DNA of 49,644 nucleotides from Candidatus Iainarchaeum sp. (GCA_016198125.1 JACQJG010000020.1:1-49644), one strand, 5' to 3'; shown: positions 1 through 9,324, counted from the stretch's first letter. The notes: generated by a model not told the origin, from the letters alone. Program-made: numbers and translations.

Positions 1-44
1 CCCTGGCAAGCCACCCCAACGCCCTTAACCGGTTTGAATTGAAT

Positions 45-118
45 GGGCCCATAGCTCAGCCTGGTAGAGCAGCAGACTCTTAATCTGCCTGTCGAGGGTT
101 CAAATCCCTCTGGGCTCG
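45..118 (+). tRNA. tRNA-Lys (anticodon CTT)
   Basis: Cloverleaf: acceptor GGGCCCA/TGGGCTC, anticodon stem GCAGA-CTCTTAA-TCTGC, T arm GAGGGTTCAAATCCCTC; CCA not encoded. Confidence 0.95.
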
Positions 119-223
119 TAAACGGTTGCCCCGTTTGCATGAACGTTGTGGCGTGGGGCTTACAACTTCCTGGCAAGCCGGGTTTGTTGAACCGGGGGGG
201 TTAGAATGAATGGCCTTGCCTGT

Positions 224-979
224 TCATTTTTTCTTGAACGCGTCTGCAATGCTTTTGATTCCTTCAAATAAGTCTACAGGTACTAAAATCACGGTATTGC
301 TGGGCGTTGGGCCTAGTCCGTCAATGGTTTGCAGGGTTCGTAATTGCATGGCGCCCTGTGTTTCACCCATGATTCTGGCCGCGTCTGCAAGGTTTTTGGC
401 CGCGAGTTTGTCTCCTTCGCTTTTCGTGATGTTCGCGCGTTTTTCGCGTTCCGCGCTTGCCTGTCTGGACATGATGCGTTTCAGGTCTTCAGGCATTTCA
501 ATGTCCTGCATTTTAATGTTTTCGATTTCAAGTCCCCAGTTCTTTCCTTCCTTTTCGACAATGGCTTCTATTTGTTCGCCGATTTTCTGGCGTTCTGCGA
601 GTACATCATCGAGCATCATGTTTCCCACTACATCGCGTAACGCGGTTTGCGCGTACTGTGCGATTGCATACACGTAGTTTTGAACGTTGATGATAGCTTT
701 GGTTGCATCCACTACTTTGAAGTATACCACGCCGTTAATGCTTACCGGCACATTATCCTTGGTGATGGCTTGTTGTTGGGGGATGTCAATGGTGAGTATG
801 CGCATGTCAATGGTAACGCTCCGGTCAATGACGGGAATGATAAAGTTTAACCCTGGGCTCAGAACGCGTTGAAGGCGTCCCAATCGGAATACAACAGCTG
901 TTTCGTATTGTTGGATGAGGCGGATGCTCAAGGCTACGAGTGCAAGTAGTGCAATGACTGCAATGACTTCAAAAACCAT
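224..979 (-). CDS. slipin/stomatin-like SPFH-domain membrane protein
   Basis: N-terminal TM then YETAVVFRLGRLQRVLSPGLNFIIPVIDR...VPVSINGVVYFKV, typical of SPFH/slipin. Confidence 0.93.
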   Translation of the reverse strand: MVFEVIAVIALLALVALSIRLIQQYETAVVFRLGRLQRVLSPGLNFIIPVIDRSVTIDMRILTIDIPQQQAITKDNVPVSINGVVYFKVVDATKAIINVQNYVYAIAQYAQTALRDVVGNMMLDDVLAERQKIGEQIEAIVEKEGKNWGLEIENIKMQDIEMPEDLKRIMSRQASAEREKRANITKSEGDKLAAKNLADAARIMGETQGAMQLRTLQTIDGLGPTPSNTVILVPVDLFEGIKSIADAFKKK

Positions 980-1115
980 GGGCGTTCACGGTAAGAACCG
1001 CGTGGGCAACCTTTTAAATACAGTTTCCGATGCATCGGCCCTGTTGAAACTCTTTGTTTATATACCAGGCTGTGTTTGGGGCTGCCTTGGGGGCCCCCTT
1101 GGAAGGGGTTCCCGC

Positions 1116-1346
1116 ATGAAAGCGGTAAAACGCGTTGAGAAAGCGATTGGACCCATTGAGTTTTATACTTCTTTTATTGTTTTTTTGAACATGGTCTCGT
1201 TTATTCCCTTGTTTTTTGGCTTGGTATTGTCTTACGTGTTGTTTTCAAGTGCGTTGATCGCCAAACGCTTGGAACGTTTTCATGTTCAATTGTTGAGTCT
1301 TACATCCGGCTTGTTTTTGTCCTTCATTTTCCTTGAATTGTTTTAA
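1116..1346 (+). CDS. small hypothetical membrane protein
   Basis: ATG at 1116 inside ORF 915-1346; two hydrophobic segments. Confidence 0.5.
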   Translation: MKAVKRVEKAIGPIEFYTSFIVFLNMVSFIPLFFGLVLSYVLFSSALIAKRLERFHVQLLSLTSGLFLSFIFLELF

Positions 1347-1436
1347 TACCTGTTGGACGCGTATGCTTTGATGGGCTTTTGGGTTTTACTGTTTTTTCTT
1401 TTTGGTTTTTCAGGGTATTACCTCATTCAATAGGCT

Positions 1437-1898
1437 TTGTTTGACCCGCGAATGGGCAAAGCCGCACACCCGGTTCGTTTTTCCAGTGCGCAAGTGGTGG
1501 GGATTGGCGCAGACGCGTTTGTCATTGGACTGATTCCTTCCTTGTTTGTGCACGCTCAAGGGGTTTTGGACCCGCGGGGTTTTCTCGTACTTTTACCTTT
1601 GGCCTTGCACGCCGTGTCTATCGCCATTGTATTTTCTCATGCGTTGGAGCGCGTTCGTTTGCCTGCCTGGGCGCCTTTACTTGTAGCCGCGCTTCCTTTA
1701 CTTGGCGCGTTTTTGCCCTATTATGTCATTCCATTTTCCCTTGAACAGTTTTATGCGTTGTACGCATTCTTAGTGGGGGTGGTGTTGTTCATGGCCACGC
1801 GTTCCCTGTTGGAAGGTGCAGGCCATACTCTCAAATCGTTTTTCATTGTGGGCGTGCTGGTGGGGGCAGCGCTGGTAGGGGGATTCCTTCTTTTTTGA
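1437..1898 (+). CDS. hypothetical polytopic membrane protein
   Basis: 153 aa, several hydrophobic helices; TTG 1437 or ATG 1452 as start. Confidence 0.6.
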   Translation: MFDPRMGKAAHPVRFSSAQVVGIGADAFVIGLIPSLFVHAQGVLDPRGFLVLLPLALHAVSIAIVFSHALERVRLPAWAPLLVAALPLLGAFLPYYVIPFSLEQFYALYAFLVGVVLFMATRSLLEGAGHTLKSFFIVGVLVGAALVGGFLLF

Positions 1899-1947
1899 GT
1901 CCATACAAAACCTTTAAAACCATTCTCCAACGCCATGTACTTTGAAT

Positions 1948-2021
1948 GGGGCCGTAGCTCAGCCCGGGAGAGCACTCGGCTGAAGACCGGGGTGTCGCGA
2001 GTTCAAATCTCGCCGGCCCCA
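1948..2021 (+). tRNA. tRNA-Phe (anticodon GAA)
   Basis: Acceptor GGGGCCG/CGGCCCC; anticodon loop CTGAAGA; T arm GCGAGTTCAAATCTCGC. Confidence 0.95.
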
Positions 2022-2044
2022 TTTTTTGTTTTAGGTGGTAAAAA

Positions 2045-2230
2045 ATGGAATCAGTGATGATGTGGGCAATTATTGGTCTTGTAGGGGTTCTTCTATTTAT
2101 GATAGGCTTCATCTCATTATTCCTCCCGGGCATTTTTAGTATTGGGCAGTACTCGGTTTTGTTCCTTATAATCGGACTCGTTTTAAGTAATCTTGCCCGA
2201 AGCTGGGCTAAAAGGAATGGGTGCCTTTGA
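2045..2230 (+). CDS. small hypothetical membrane protein (61 aa)
   Basis: Two hydrophobic segments; 3' end overlaps the start of lysS. Confidence 0.5.
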   Translation: MESVMMWAIIGLVGVLLFMIGFISLFLPGIFSIGQYSVLFLIIGLVLSNLARSWAKRNGCL

Positions 2231-3837
2231 CTAATAAAGTTGATGAAAAAATGGAAGTCTTGTGGTCGGATTCAGTCGCAGACCGCGTACTCGAGCGTAA
2301 GAAAAAGGAGTTTGTGGTAGAAGGCATGTGGTCTCCTTCCGGTTATTTTCACATTGGGAATGCGCGTCCAGAGATTTTTACGCCTTACTCAGTTAAGCGT
2401 TCAATGGAAGAAAAAAAGATCAAGGTTCAACAAAACTTCATCATTGATGACTTTGATGCCATTCGAAAAATTCCCAACGGGTTGGGGATTCCAGAAGCTG
2501 ACCACTCCAAATATTTGGGCATTGCATATGCCTTGGCCCCTTCCCCAGTGAAGGGTTTTTCTTCTTGGGCAGAATTTTTTGTGTCGGATGTGCGTGCGCA
2601 CGTGGAAGCGTTTGGCGTTGAATTGAACGTGATTTCTGCTTTTGAATCCTACAAAAAAGGACTGTTTAATGACTTGATTCTTTTTACACTGGAACACGCC
2701 AAAGATATTACACGGGTATGGATGCGCGTGGCAGGTTCAAAAAAGGCCGAAGACTTTGTTCCCGTCCAAGTGGTGTGTGAATCGTGTAAGAGAATGCTTT
2801 CCACTAAAGTAACAGGTTGGGATGGAAAGAAGGTTTCATATGGTTGTGATGCGTGCAAACATTCCGGGGCCGTTTCTCCTTTGAATGGAAACGCTAAATT
2901 GCATTGGCGGGTTCACTGGGTTGCGCATTGGATTCTTCATAAAGTGGACTTTGAAAGTGCGGGCAAGGACCATTTTTCCAGGGGGGGCAGTGTGGATGTG
3001 GGCCAGGCGCTCATGCGGGAAGTGTTTCACGTGGAACCGCCCATTCAAGTGTTGACTGAATTTTTGCAGTTGAGCGAAAGCGGGGAGAAGATGTCCGGGT
3101 CCAAGGGCAACGTGGTGAACCTTGGGGCTTGGCTGTACGTGGCGTCTCCTGAATTATTTCGATTCATGTACTTTTCTTACAAGCCCCGTACTGTTATTGA
3201 ATTTGGTTTTGGCGATTTTTTTGTGCTGCTCAATGACCGTTTTGAGCATGCCGCGCGCATGCATTACGGGGTTGAACCCTGTAAAACCGATGCAGACCTT
3301 ATTTTGAAGCGGGCGTTTGCATATTCTTTGATTGACCCCTATTCAACAATGTTCAAGGACTTGCCTCCTTTTCCTGCCCTTGCAATGATTGGTCAATTAG
3401 TGGATGCCACACGCTTTGATGAGAGTGCATGGGAGTTGGGCGTGCAAATGCAATGCATTGCCCCCCGCGTAAAAGCCGTGCAAAAGAGTTTTTTCTTGGA
3501 GCGTGTGCGCAGGGCAAGGAGTTGGGCGGAATTGTATGCCCCTCCATCCATGCGCGTGGCATTTCTTCCCGCGCTTCCGGAGCCGTTTTCTCTTTCTTCT
3601 GACCTGCGCGCCGCGTTTTTAGAACTGGTGAGTGTTTTGGAAAAACGTCCTTCTGCAGAGGATATTCAACTTGCAGTGTATAATGCCGCAAAATCCAGGG
3701 GCATTGCTCCCAAGGACTTGTTTAAAGCGTTGTATGCTGCTTTAATTGGGCGTGATGCAGGCCCGCGCATGCACTGGCTGGTGTTGGGGTTGGGCGTGGA
3801 CAGGGTGATTGCGCGCTTGCGTGAAGCAGTACTGTAA
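2221..3837 (+). CDS. lysS: class I lysyl-tRNA synthetase
   Basis: HIGH-like SGYFHIGNARPE, KMSKS-like GEKMSGSKGNVV, CxxC pairs (CESCKRM, CDACKH); class I LysRS architecture; alternative ATG at 2251. Confidence 0.95.
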   Translation: MPLTNKVDEKMEVLWSDSVADRVLERKKKEFVVEGMWSPSGYFHIGNARPEIFTPYSVKRSMEEKKIKVQQNFIIDDFDAIRKIPNGLGIPEADHSKYLGIAYALAPSPVKGFSSWAEFFVSDVRAHVEAFGVELNVISAFESYKKGLFNDLILFTLEHAKDITRVWMRVAGSKKAEDFVPVQVVCESCKRMLSTKVTGWDGKKVSYGCDACKHSGAVSPLNGNAKLHWRVHWVAHWILHKVDFESAGKDHFSRGGSVDVGQALMREVFHVEPPIQVLTEFLQLSESGEKMSGSKGNVVNLGAWLYVASPELFRFMYFSYKPRTVIEFGFGDFFVLLNDRFEHAARMHYGVEPCKTDADLILKRAFAYSLIDPYSTMFKDLPPFPALAMIGQLVDATRFDESAWELGVQMQCIAPRVKAVQKSFFLERVRRARSWAELYAPPSMRVAFLPALPEPFSLSSDLRAAFLELVSVLEKRPSAEDIQLAVYNAAKSRGIAPKDLFKALYAALIGRDAGPRMHWLVLGLGVDRVIARLREAVL

Positions 3838-3841
3838 TGGA

Positions 3842-4579
3842 TTATACCTCTTCGTATGCGCGTTCTTGTTTGCTGACCATTATTCCTTTGGCGGTAATGG
3901 AGAGCGGGTGCAATGCCTCCGAGTGTTTTGTGGCCCGCATTTTGCGCACATGAATGGTGCGGTTTCCCTGGGCGCCCACGCTGGCATAATGTAATACAAT
4001 AATTCCATCCACTACATATTCTTCCACTCCATATTTGGAGTACTGGCCGCTGCCTTCTGGCACTTCGGTTACAAGCAGGGCCGTGACTCCCGTGCGTTCC
4101 AGCATGTAACTGATTTTGAGTATGGCTTTGCGTACTTCGTTTTCGTTTTCATAGTTGAATCCCAATGCAGGGATGCTGTCCAGCACAATGCGTTTGGCGC
4201 CAATTCTTCGTGCGTTGCGCATGACTTCTACCAATAACCGGTCCAGGTCGAATCCTGCGGAGATGGAGAATTCTTCATCTGAGGGCATGCCAATGCGTGC
4301 CACGCTTCCATCAATGATTTGGAGTTGGTTTTCATTTTCTGCTTTTCTTAAATCCCATCCAAAGCGGAGCATGTCTTCGCGTAAAAGGTTGGGTCGTTCA
4401 TCCAGCGTAACATAAATGCCGGGTTCTTTGTACTTGCGGATGCCTTCAAAGACGAATTGCATGGTGAGAATGGTTTTTCCTGTTCCCGTGGACCCGCTTA
4501 CAAGAAAGCTTCTTCCTTCCGGTAGGCCTCCTTCTATGAGTTCATCGAATCCAGGAATGCCGGTTGGAATGCGTTGCAT
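3842..4579 (-). CDS. KaiC-like RecA-superfamily ATPase
   Basis: IPTGIPGFDELIEGGLPEGRSFLVSGSTGTGKTILTMQF (Walker A), RIVLDSIPAL (Walker B). Confidence 0.9.
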   Translation of the reverse strand: MQRIPTGIPGFDELIEGGLPEGRSFLVSGSTGTGKTILTMQFVFEGIRKYKEPGIYVTLDERPNLLREDMLRFGWDLRKAENENQLQIIDGSVARIGMPSDEEFSISAGFDLDRLLVEVMRNARRIGAKRIVLDSIPALGFNYENENEVRKAILKISYMLERTGVTALLVTEVPEGSGQYSKYGVEEYVVDGIIVLHYASVGAQGNRTIHVRKMRATKHSEALHPLSITAKGIMVSKQERAYEEV

Positions 4580-4712
4580 GGGCTTTTGCTCCTTGCACGG
4601 TATAGGGGTCCAAGGTTAATATTAATTTCGTTGGAATTTGAAACATTATTCTCCTGTTTTTGGGCAAAATTATTTATACTGCAGGGCGTTTGGTTGGTGC
4701 AGGTTTGCCTTC

Positions 4713-4958
4713 ATGCCCAAATCGTTGAACATAACCGTTTATTCCACGCAAACGTGTCCTTATTGTAAGCTGGCCAAGGCATTCCTGGAAGAGCATCAAA
4801 TTCCTTTTGAAAACATAGATGTGGGGGCGGATGACAAAGCTGCAAGTGAAATGATTCGCAGGTCTGGTCAAACAGGGGTTCCAGTAATAGATGTGAACGG
4901 CAAAATCATTGTTGGTTTTGACCGGGAAGCCTTGAAGAAAGCGCTGAAACTCACCTGA
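4713..4958 (+). CDS. glutaredoxin-like protein
   Basis: YSTQTCPYCKLAKAFLEEHQIPFENIDV...GVPVIDVNGKIIVGFD. Confidence 0.9.
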   Translation: MPKSLNITVYSTQTCPYCKLAKAFLEEHQIPFENIDVGADDKAASEMIRRSGQTGVPVIDVNGKIIVGFDREALKKALKLT

Positions 4959-4967
4959 GTGGTTTGT

Positions 4968-6011
4968 TCATCTTGGCAGGCACTTGGAAGGGGGCCCTTT
5001 GAGCACTGCCTCCAATAAGTCAATGCCGTTTTGAATGTCCTTCATGTGCGCGATTCCATTGGTAGTGTGCGGATTGCGGATGGCAATGCTCAGCACCGCG
5101 CTTGGAACCCCTCCTTTGGTCATGGAAATATTTAACGCGTCCGTGGTTCCAAAATTGCTTACTTCAATTTGCAGGGGAATGTGGTTTTTTTTCGCAGCTT
5201 CTTTGAGCCAATCCGTTATGCACTTGTTGGAAATCATTTCCTGGTCTTTGATGGTTAGGCAGGGCCCGGACCCAATGCTCTTAGTGGGTTCCTCGTTGGC
5301 ATCATTGGCGTTGGTGGTGTCTACTGCAAGCGCCCAATCGGGTTCTATTTCGTATGCAGAGGTTTTGGCCCCGTAGAGGCCAATTTCTTCTTGTACCGTG
5401 AATACAAAGTACAACTCGTTTTGCACGTTTTTAACGCGTTTAGCCAGCTCGATGAGCATGTAACACCCGATGCGGTCATCCAAGGCCTTTCCGCACACAA
5501 GGTCTTTGCTTCCAAGCCACGTGTTTTTGGATTCGAATGAAATGTAACTTCCAATTTCAATGCCTTTGCGTTCCAAATCGTTTTTTCTTAGTCCTGTGTC
5601 AATGTACATGTCTCTTACACGGGGGATGTGCAGGACATCATAATCATTGTTGATTTCGTTGGTGGTAATAACCCCGTCCATAAACCCTTCTTTGGCTCGG
5701 AGTTTCACCGTGTGTCCTATCAGGTTGATGGGTTGGAACCCCCCTATTTCAGAGAATCGAATGTGCCCTTTTTCAGTGATGCTTTTAACCATCAACCCGA
5801 TTTCATCCATGTGCGCGGCAAGCATGACTTTTGGCTTTTCTCCGGTTTTGCGTGCAATGAGATTTCCCAAAGGGTCTATTTCAATGCTGTCCACATAGGG
5901 TTTTATTTCTTTTTGAATGAGTGCGCGCACTTCTTCTTCGTGTCCTGAAACGCCAAATGTATTCATTAACCGTAAAAGCAATTCACTCATGTTTGTTTTC
6001 TCCATTGGCAT
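4968..6011 (-). CDS. M42 family metallopeptidase (glutamyl/deblocking aminopeptidase-like)
   Basis: VMLAAHMDEIGLMV, GKALDDRIGCYML, FVFTVQEEIGLYGA metal/active-site motifs. Confidence 0.93.
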   Translation of the reverse strand: MPMEKTNMSELLLRLMNTFGVSGHEEEVRALIQKEIKPYVDSIEIDPLGNLIARKTGEKPKVMLAAHMDEIGLMVKSITEKGHIRFSEIGGFQPINLIGHTVKLRAKEGFMDGVITTNEINNDYDVLHIPRVRDMYIDTGLRKNDLERKGIEIGSYISFESKNTWLGSKDLVCGKALDDRIGCYMLIELAKRVKNVQNELYFVFTVQEEIGLYGAKTSAYEIEPDWALAVDTTNANDANEEPTKSIGSGPCLTIKDQEMISNKCITDWLKEAAKKNHIPLQIEVSNFGTTDALNISMTKGGVPSAVLSIAIRNPHTTNGIAHMKDIQNGIDLLEAVLKGPPSKCLPR

Positions 6012-7537
6012 TATTTGATTCCTTGGGCTTTTTGTAGTTTTCCTGAATAATCAATGTAAACCGTTTTGATTTCCGTGAATTCTTCTATTCCCGTCCACCC
6101 AGCCTCGCGCGTGCCATTCCCCGTTCCTTTAATCCCTCCAAAAGGGTAGTGTATTTCTGCTCCGATAGTTGAACTGTTTACATACGTGATGCCTGCTTCT
6201 ATTTCTTCAATGGCTTTCATGGCGTTGTACAAGTTGCTTGTGTAAATGCTTGAACTCAACCCGTAGTCAATGCCGTTCATGACCTGAATTCCTTGTCCAA
6301 GGTCTTTTACATGGAGTATGCACAGTACAGGGCCGAATATTTCTTCTTGTGCGATTCTCGCGTGGGGTTTTACCCGTGTGAAAACCGTTGGTTCAAAGAA
6401 GCTTCCTTTTCCTTCAACCTTGTTTCCCCCGCACAACAGTTTTCCTTCTTTTTTTCCAATTTCAGCGTACTCGTGTACTTTTTCCAATGCCCTTTTGTTG
6501 ATGAGCGGGCCCACATCCGTTTCTTCTTTGAGCCCGTTTCCCAGTTTTAATTTTTCCACTTTTTTAATCAGCATTTCCGTTAACTCTTTTTCTATGCCCT
6601 CGTGTACCAGCACTCTGCTTGCTGCCGTGCATCTTTGCCCGGTAGTGCCAAACGCGCCCCATAGTATTCCTTCTACGGCCAATTCAAGGTCTGCATCGTC
6701 CATGACAAGTATTCCATTCTTTCCCCCCAATTCAAGCCCCACTCGTTTGACTCCTGCATTTCGTGTAATCCATTCTCCTGTTTCCTTGCTTCCTGTAAAA
6801 GAAAGGGCCCGTATGCGGGGGTGTTGTACGATGCGTTGTCCTGCGGTGTTGGCAGGCCCCGTGACCAGGTTCAGCACGCCTGAAGGGAGTCCTGCTTCGC
6901 TTAACACATTCACCAGGTCTCCTGCGCACCTTGGAGTGTCAGAGGAGGGTTTGAACACAATCGTGTTTCCCCCCACAAGGGCCGGCATGATTTTCCAGGC
7001 AGGAATGGCAAGCGGAAAATTCCATGGAGTAATAATTCCAACGATTCCAATGGGCCTGCGCATGGCGTACCCTGTTTTATTTTTCAACTCAGAAGGAGCG
7101 GTGTAGGAGAACATTCTTCTCCCTTCCCCGGCCATGTAATAGGTAATGTCAATGGCTTCCTGCACGTCTCCGCGTGCTTCTCTGAGCACTTTTCCCATTT
7201 CTTCGGTCATTCTGCGTGCAAGCCATTCCTTTTTTTCTTCCATGATGCGCGCGGCCGCGTACAATACCTCTGCTCTTTTTGGGGCTGGCGTGTGACTCCA
7301 TGCATGAAACGCGTTTTCTGCCGCGCGAACGGCTTTTTCAACATCGTTTTCGTTTCCCAGTGCAAACCTTCCAATGGCCTTTTCCGTGGCTGGGTTGATA
7401 GATGGAAACGTTTTGCGCGTGCTGGCTTGAACCCATTTTCCGTTGATGTAATGCCCGTGCGTTGAAGCCATGTCAAGCCCAAGGCCTATAAGCCGTTCTC
7501 GTTTAAATGGGTTGTGTTTTTTTGGAAAGCGTGTCAT
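6011..7537 (-). CDS. NAD(P)-dependent aldehyde dehydrogenase
   Basis: ITPWNFPLAIPAWK, FTGSKETG, LELGGKNGILV, GTTGQRCTAASR catalytic Cys, EEIFGPVL; true start may be internal (MASTHGHYINGKWV). Confidence 0.95.
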   Translation of the reverse strand: MTRFPKKHNPFKRERLIGLGLDMASTHGHYINGKWVQASTRKTFPSINPATEKAIGRFALGNENDVEKAVRAAENAFHAWSHTPAPKRAEVLYAAARIMEEKKEWLARRMTEEMGKVLREARGDVQEAIDITYYMAGEGRRMFSYTAPSELKNKTGYAMRRPIGIVGIITPWNFPLAIPAWKIMPALVGGNTIVFKPSSDTPRCAGDLVNVLSEAGLPSGVLNLVTGPANTAGQRIVQHPRIRALSFTGSKETGEWITRNAGVKRVGLELGGKNGILVMDDADLELAVEGILWGAFGTTGQRCTAASRVLVHEGIEKELTEMLIKKVEKLKLGNGLKEETDVGPLINKRALEKVHEYAEIGKKEGKLLCGGNKVEGKGSFFEPTVFTRVKPHARIAQEEIFGPVLCILHVKDLGQGIQVMNGIDYGLSSSIYTSNLYNAMKAIEEIEAGITYVNSSTIGAEIHYPFGGIKGTGNGTREAGWTGIEEFTEIKTVYIDYSGKLQKAQGIK

Positions 7538-7887
7538 TTCTCGTCATAGCTTTGCATGGCTTTCATTCCCTGGGACAGCGCGCTTCCGGATAAAATTCCT
7601 GCAGCCACCTGGATGGCTTCCGCGATTTCTTGTTTTGTTGCGCCGAAGGCTTTTGCTTTTTTTGTATGCGAATCCATGCAGTACTCGCAGTTTATTGCCA
7701 CTGCAATGCCCACTCCAATGAGTTCCTTTGTTTTGCGGTCCAAGGCCCCTTCACTCATTGCTTTTTTTTTCCATTCATCGTAGGCCTTGTGCATGTCCGG
7801 AACGGCTTTCTTGAATTCGTCTACCGCTTTCATGTGTTCTGCATCGAATAGTTTGGCCATGCCCTCACCTGCAGCTTTTTGGACCAT
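7534..7887 (-). CDS. carboxymuconolactone decarboxylase/AhpD-like protein
   Basis: LDRKTKELIGVGIAVAINCEYCMDSHTKKAKAFGATKQEIAEAI; CxxC...H. Confidence 0.9.
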   Translation of the reverse strand: MVQKAAGEGMAKLFDAEHMKAVDEFKKAVPDMHKAYDEWKKKAMSEGALDRKTKELIGVGIAVAINCEYCMDSHTKKAKAFGATKQEIAEAIQVAAGILSGSALSQGMKAMQSYDEK

Positions 7888-8005
7888 GAATAGTCAAACG
7901 GTTATTAATATGTTTTGCAAATGGGGGGGTTTTTACCGGTTTGAGAGCCGAACCGAAACATTTTAGTAGTTCTTTAGCGTATTGCTCTCGCAGATTGGAG
8001 GTGCA

Positions 8006-8101
8006 ATGAGTATGCCTGCAAGGAAAAAATCCAGGCCTGCCAAGGTGCAGCACAAGAATGGGAAATCGCATTCCAATGACATGACGTGCGAGTTTTGCTG
8101 A
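8006..8101 (+). CDS. candidate 31-aa basic peptide with C-terminal CEFC
   Basis: ATG preceded by TTGGAGGTGCA (RBS-like); MSMPARKKSRPAKVQHKNGKSHSNDMTCEFC*; below ORF-caller length cutoff. Confidence 0.45.
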   Translation: MSMPARKKSRPAKVQHKNGKSHSNDMTCEFC

Positions 8102-8154
8102 CATTTTTACAGGTTTATTTTTTAACCTGTTTCCTTTTGTTTTTTGTTTTACGT

Positions 8155-8775
8155 ATGCCTTCAATTTCAGATCCTACTTTCACTTCTTCTGCTCTTCCAG
8201 CAGAACCTTTGTCCAAGCACAAGCAGCGTTTGCTGCGCTTGCAGGAACGCAAGGCCGAGCGCGTGCATGCACTGGATGTGGCTTCTGCCCCCAAGTGGAA
8301 GGAATGGTTGCCGTGGATTGCAGGTTTTCTGGTCATGGCCGGTTTAGCGTATGGCGTGTACGTGTATTTTTCTTCCCAGCCGGTGGCGCCCCCTTCAGAC
8401 ATTCCTTTTCCGGTAGTGAACATTCACTGGCACGCGGATTTGGAAATGGACTTGTGCGGGGTTAAATCCCAATTGCCTGCCCCGCCGGCAGGAACTGAGC
8501 ACCTGGGTTCGCCTATTTTTCACACGCATGAGGACCGGAGAGTGCACATGGAAGGATCTTTTTATTCGCCCAATGACTTGAAATTGGGCGTATTCATGGA
8601 CTTGGTGGGAGTGCCTTTTTCCAGCATTCAAATTGCCTCGTACAAGGCAGGCGATCAGTGTCCTTCTTCTAATGCCCCTGGAAAAGTGTCCATGACGGTG
8701 AATGGAATTTCTTCCACGGCCTTTCGCGAGTATGTTATTCACGAGAATGACAAAATTGTAATCGCGTTTGCCTAG
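8155..8775 (+). CDS. membrane-anchored His-rich hypothetical protein
   Basis: ATG inside ORF 8086-8775; single TM near residue 50; extracytoplasmic HWHADLEMDLCG and FHTHEDRRVHMEG. Confidence 0.75.
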   Translation: MPSISDPTFTSSALPAEPLSKHKQRLLRLQERKAERVHALDVASAPKWKEWLPWIAGFLVMAGLAYGVYVYFSSQPVAPPSDIPFPVVNIHWHADLEMDLCGVKSQLPAPPAGTEHLGSPIFHTHEDRRVHMEGSFYSPNDLKLGVFMDLVGVPFSSIQIASYKAGDQCPSSNAPGKVSMTVNGISSTAFREYVIHENDKIVIAFA

Positions 8776-9260
8776 TTGGGGGATTCGTATAACCCTGCGA
8801 GCAGTTTTACGCGGTTGGCTTTTCCATGGTTTTGCACGTCCACAATCCCCCGGTCTGAAAGTTTTCGCACTACCCGGTGGGCTTTAAGCCGGTTCATTCC
8901 TGGGAGCCGTGCAAGGTCGTGTTGAAATGCTTCTCCATGGTGGTGCATGATGTATTCCACGCATGCCTTTTCTTCCGGGGCCAAAAGCGATAACATGAGT
9001 TGGGTGTTGTGGTGTAGGGTGTGAGTGGTGGTTTTCAATTCTTGGGTGAATACGCGAAAACTCAGTGCGCCAATGAGAATTCCCCCCAGTGCGATGCCCA
9101 GCATGGCCTCAAAATGGTACCGCGTGAAAAACCCCACGATTCCCTGTTCGCTGGGAAACAGGTAGGATACAATGGTAATAGTCACGGTTGTGATAAACAA
9201 AAGGGTTAGCGCGCCCCAAACTCCCATTTTGGCTTGTGTTGAAGGAAAAAGCATTGGCAT
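8772..9260 (-). CDS. membrane-anchored winged-HTH transcriptional regulator
   Basis: Two N-terminal hydrophobic helices, then LLAPEEKACVEYIMHHHGEAFQHDLARLPGMNRLKAHRVVRKLSDRGIVDVQNHGKANRVKL (MarR/wHTH-like); ATG at 9260 chosen over upstream ORF start. Confidence 0.8.
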   Translation of the reverse strand: MPMLFPSTQAKMGVWGALTLLFITTVTITIVSYLFPSEQGIVGFFTRYHFEAMLGIALGGILIGALSFRVFTQELKTTTHTLHHNTQLMLSLLAPEEKACVEYIMHHHGEAFQHDLARLPGMNRLKAHRVVRKLSDRGIVDVQNHGKANRVKLLAGLYESPN

Positions 9261-9308
9261 TGTTTCACTTTTTGATACATTGTTTCGCAAAGGTATTTAT
9301 ATTGTTTC
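9259..9308. promoter_or_regulatory. three direct repeats ATTGTTTC in the divergent copper-cluster promoter
   Basis: ATTGTTTC at 9259-9266, 9279-9286, 9301-9308 (spacing 20 and 22 bp), around TATA-like GTATTTATAT. Confidence 0.5.
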
Positions 9309-9324
9309 TGGAACAGGTGCTTGC

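Noticed and set aside
6318-7106. 262-aa plus-strand ORF opposite aldehyde dehydrogenase
   Set aside because: Antisense shadow; Ser/Pro/Phe-rich composition
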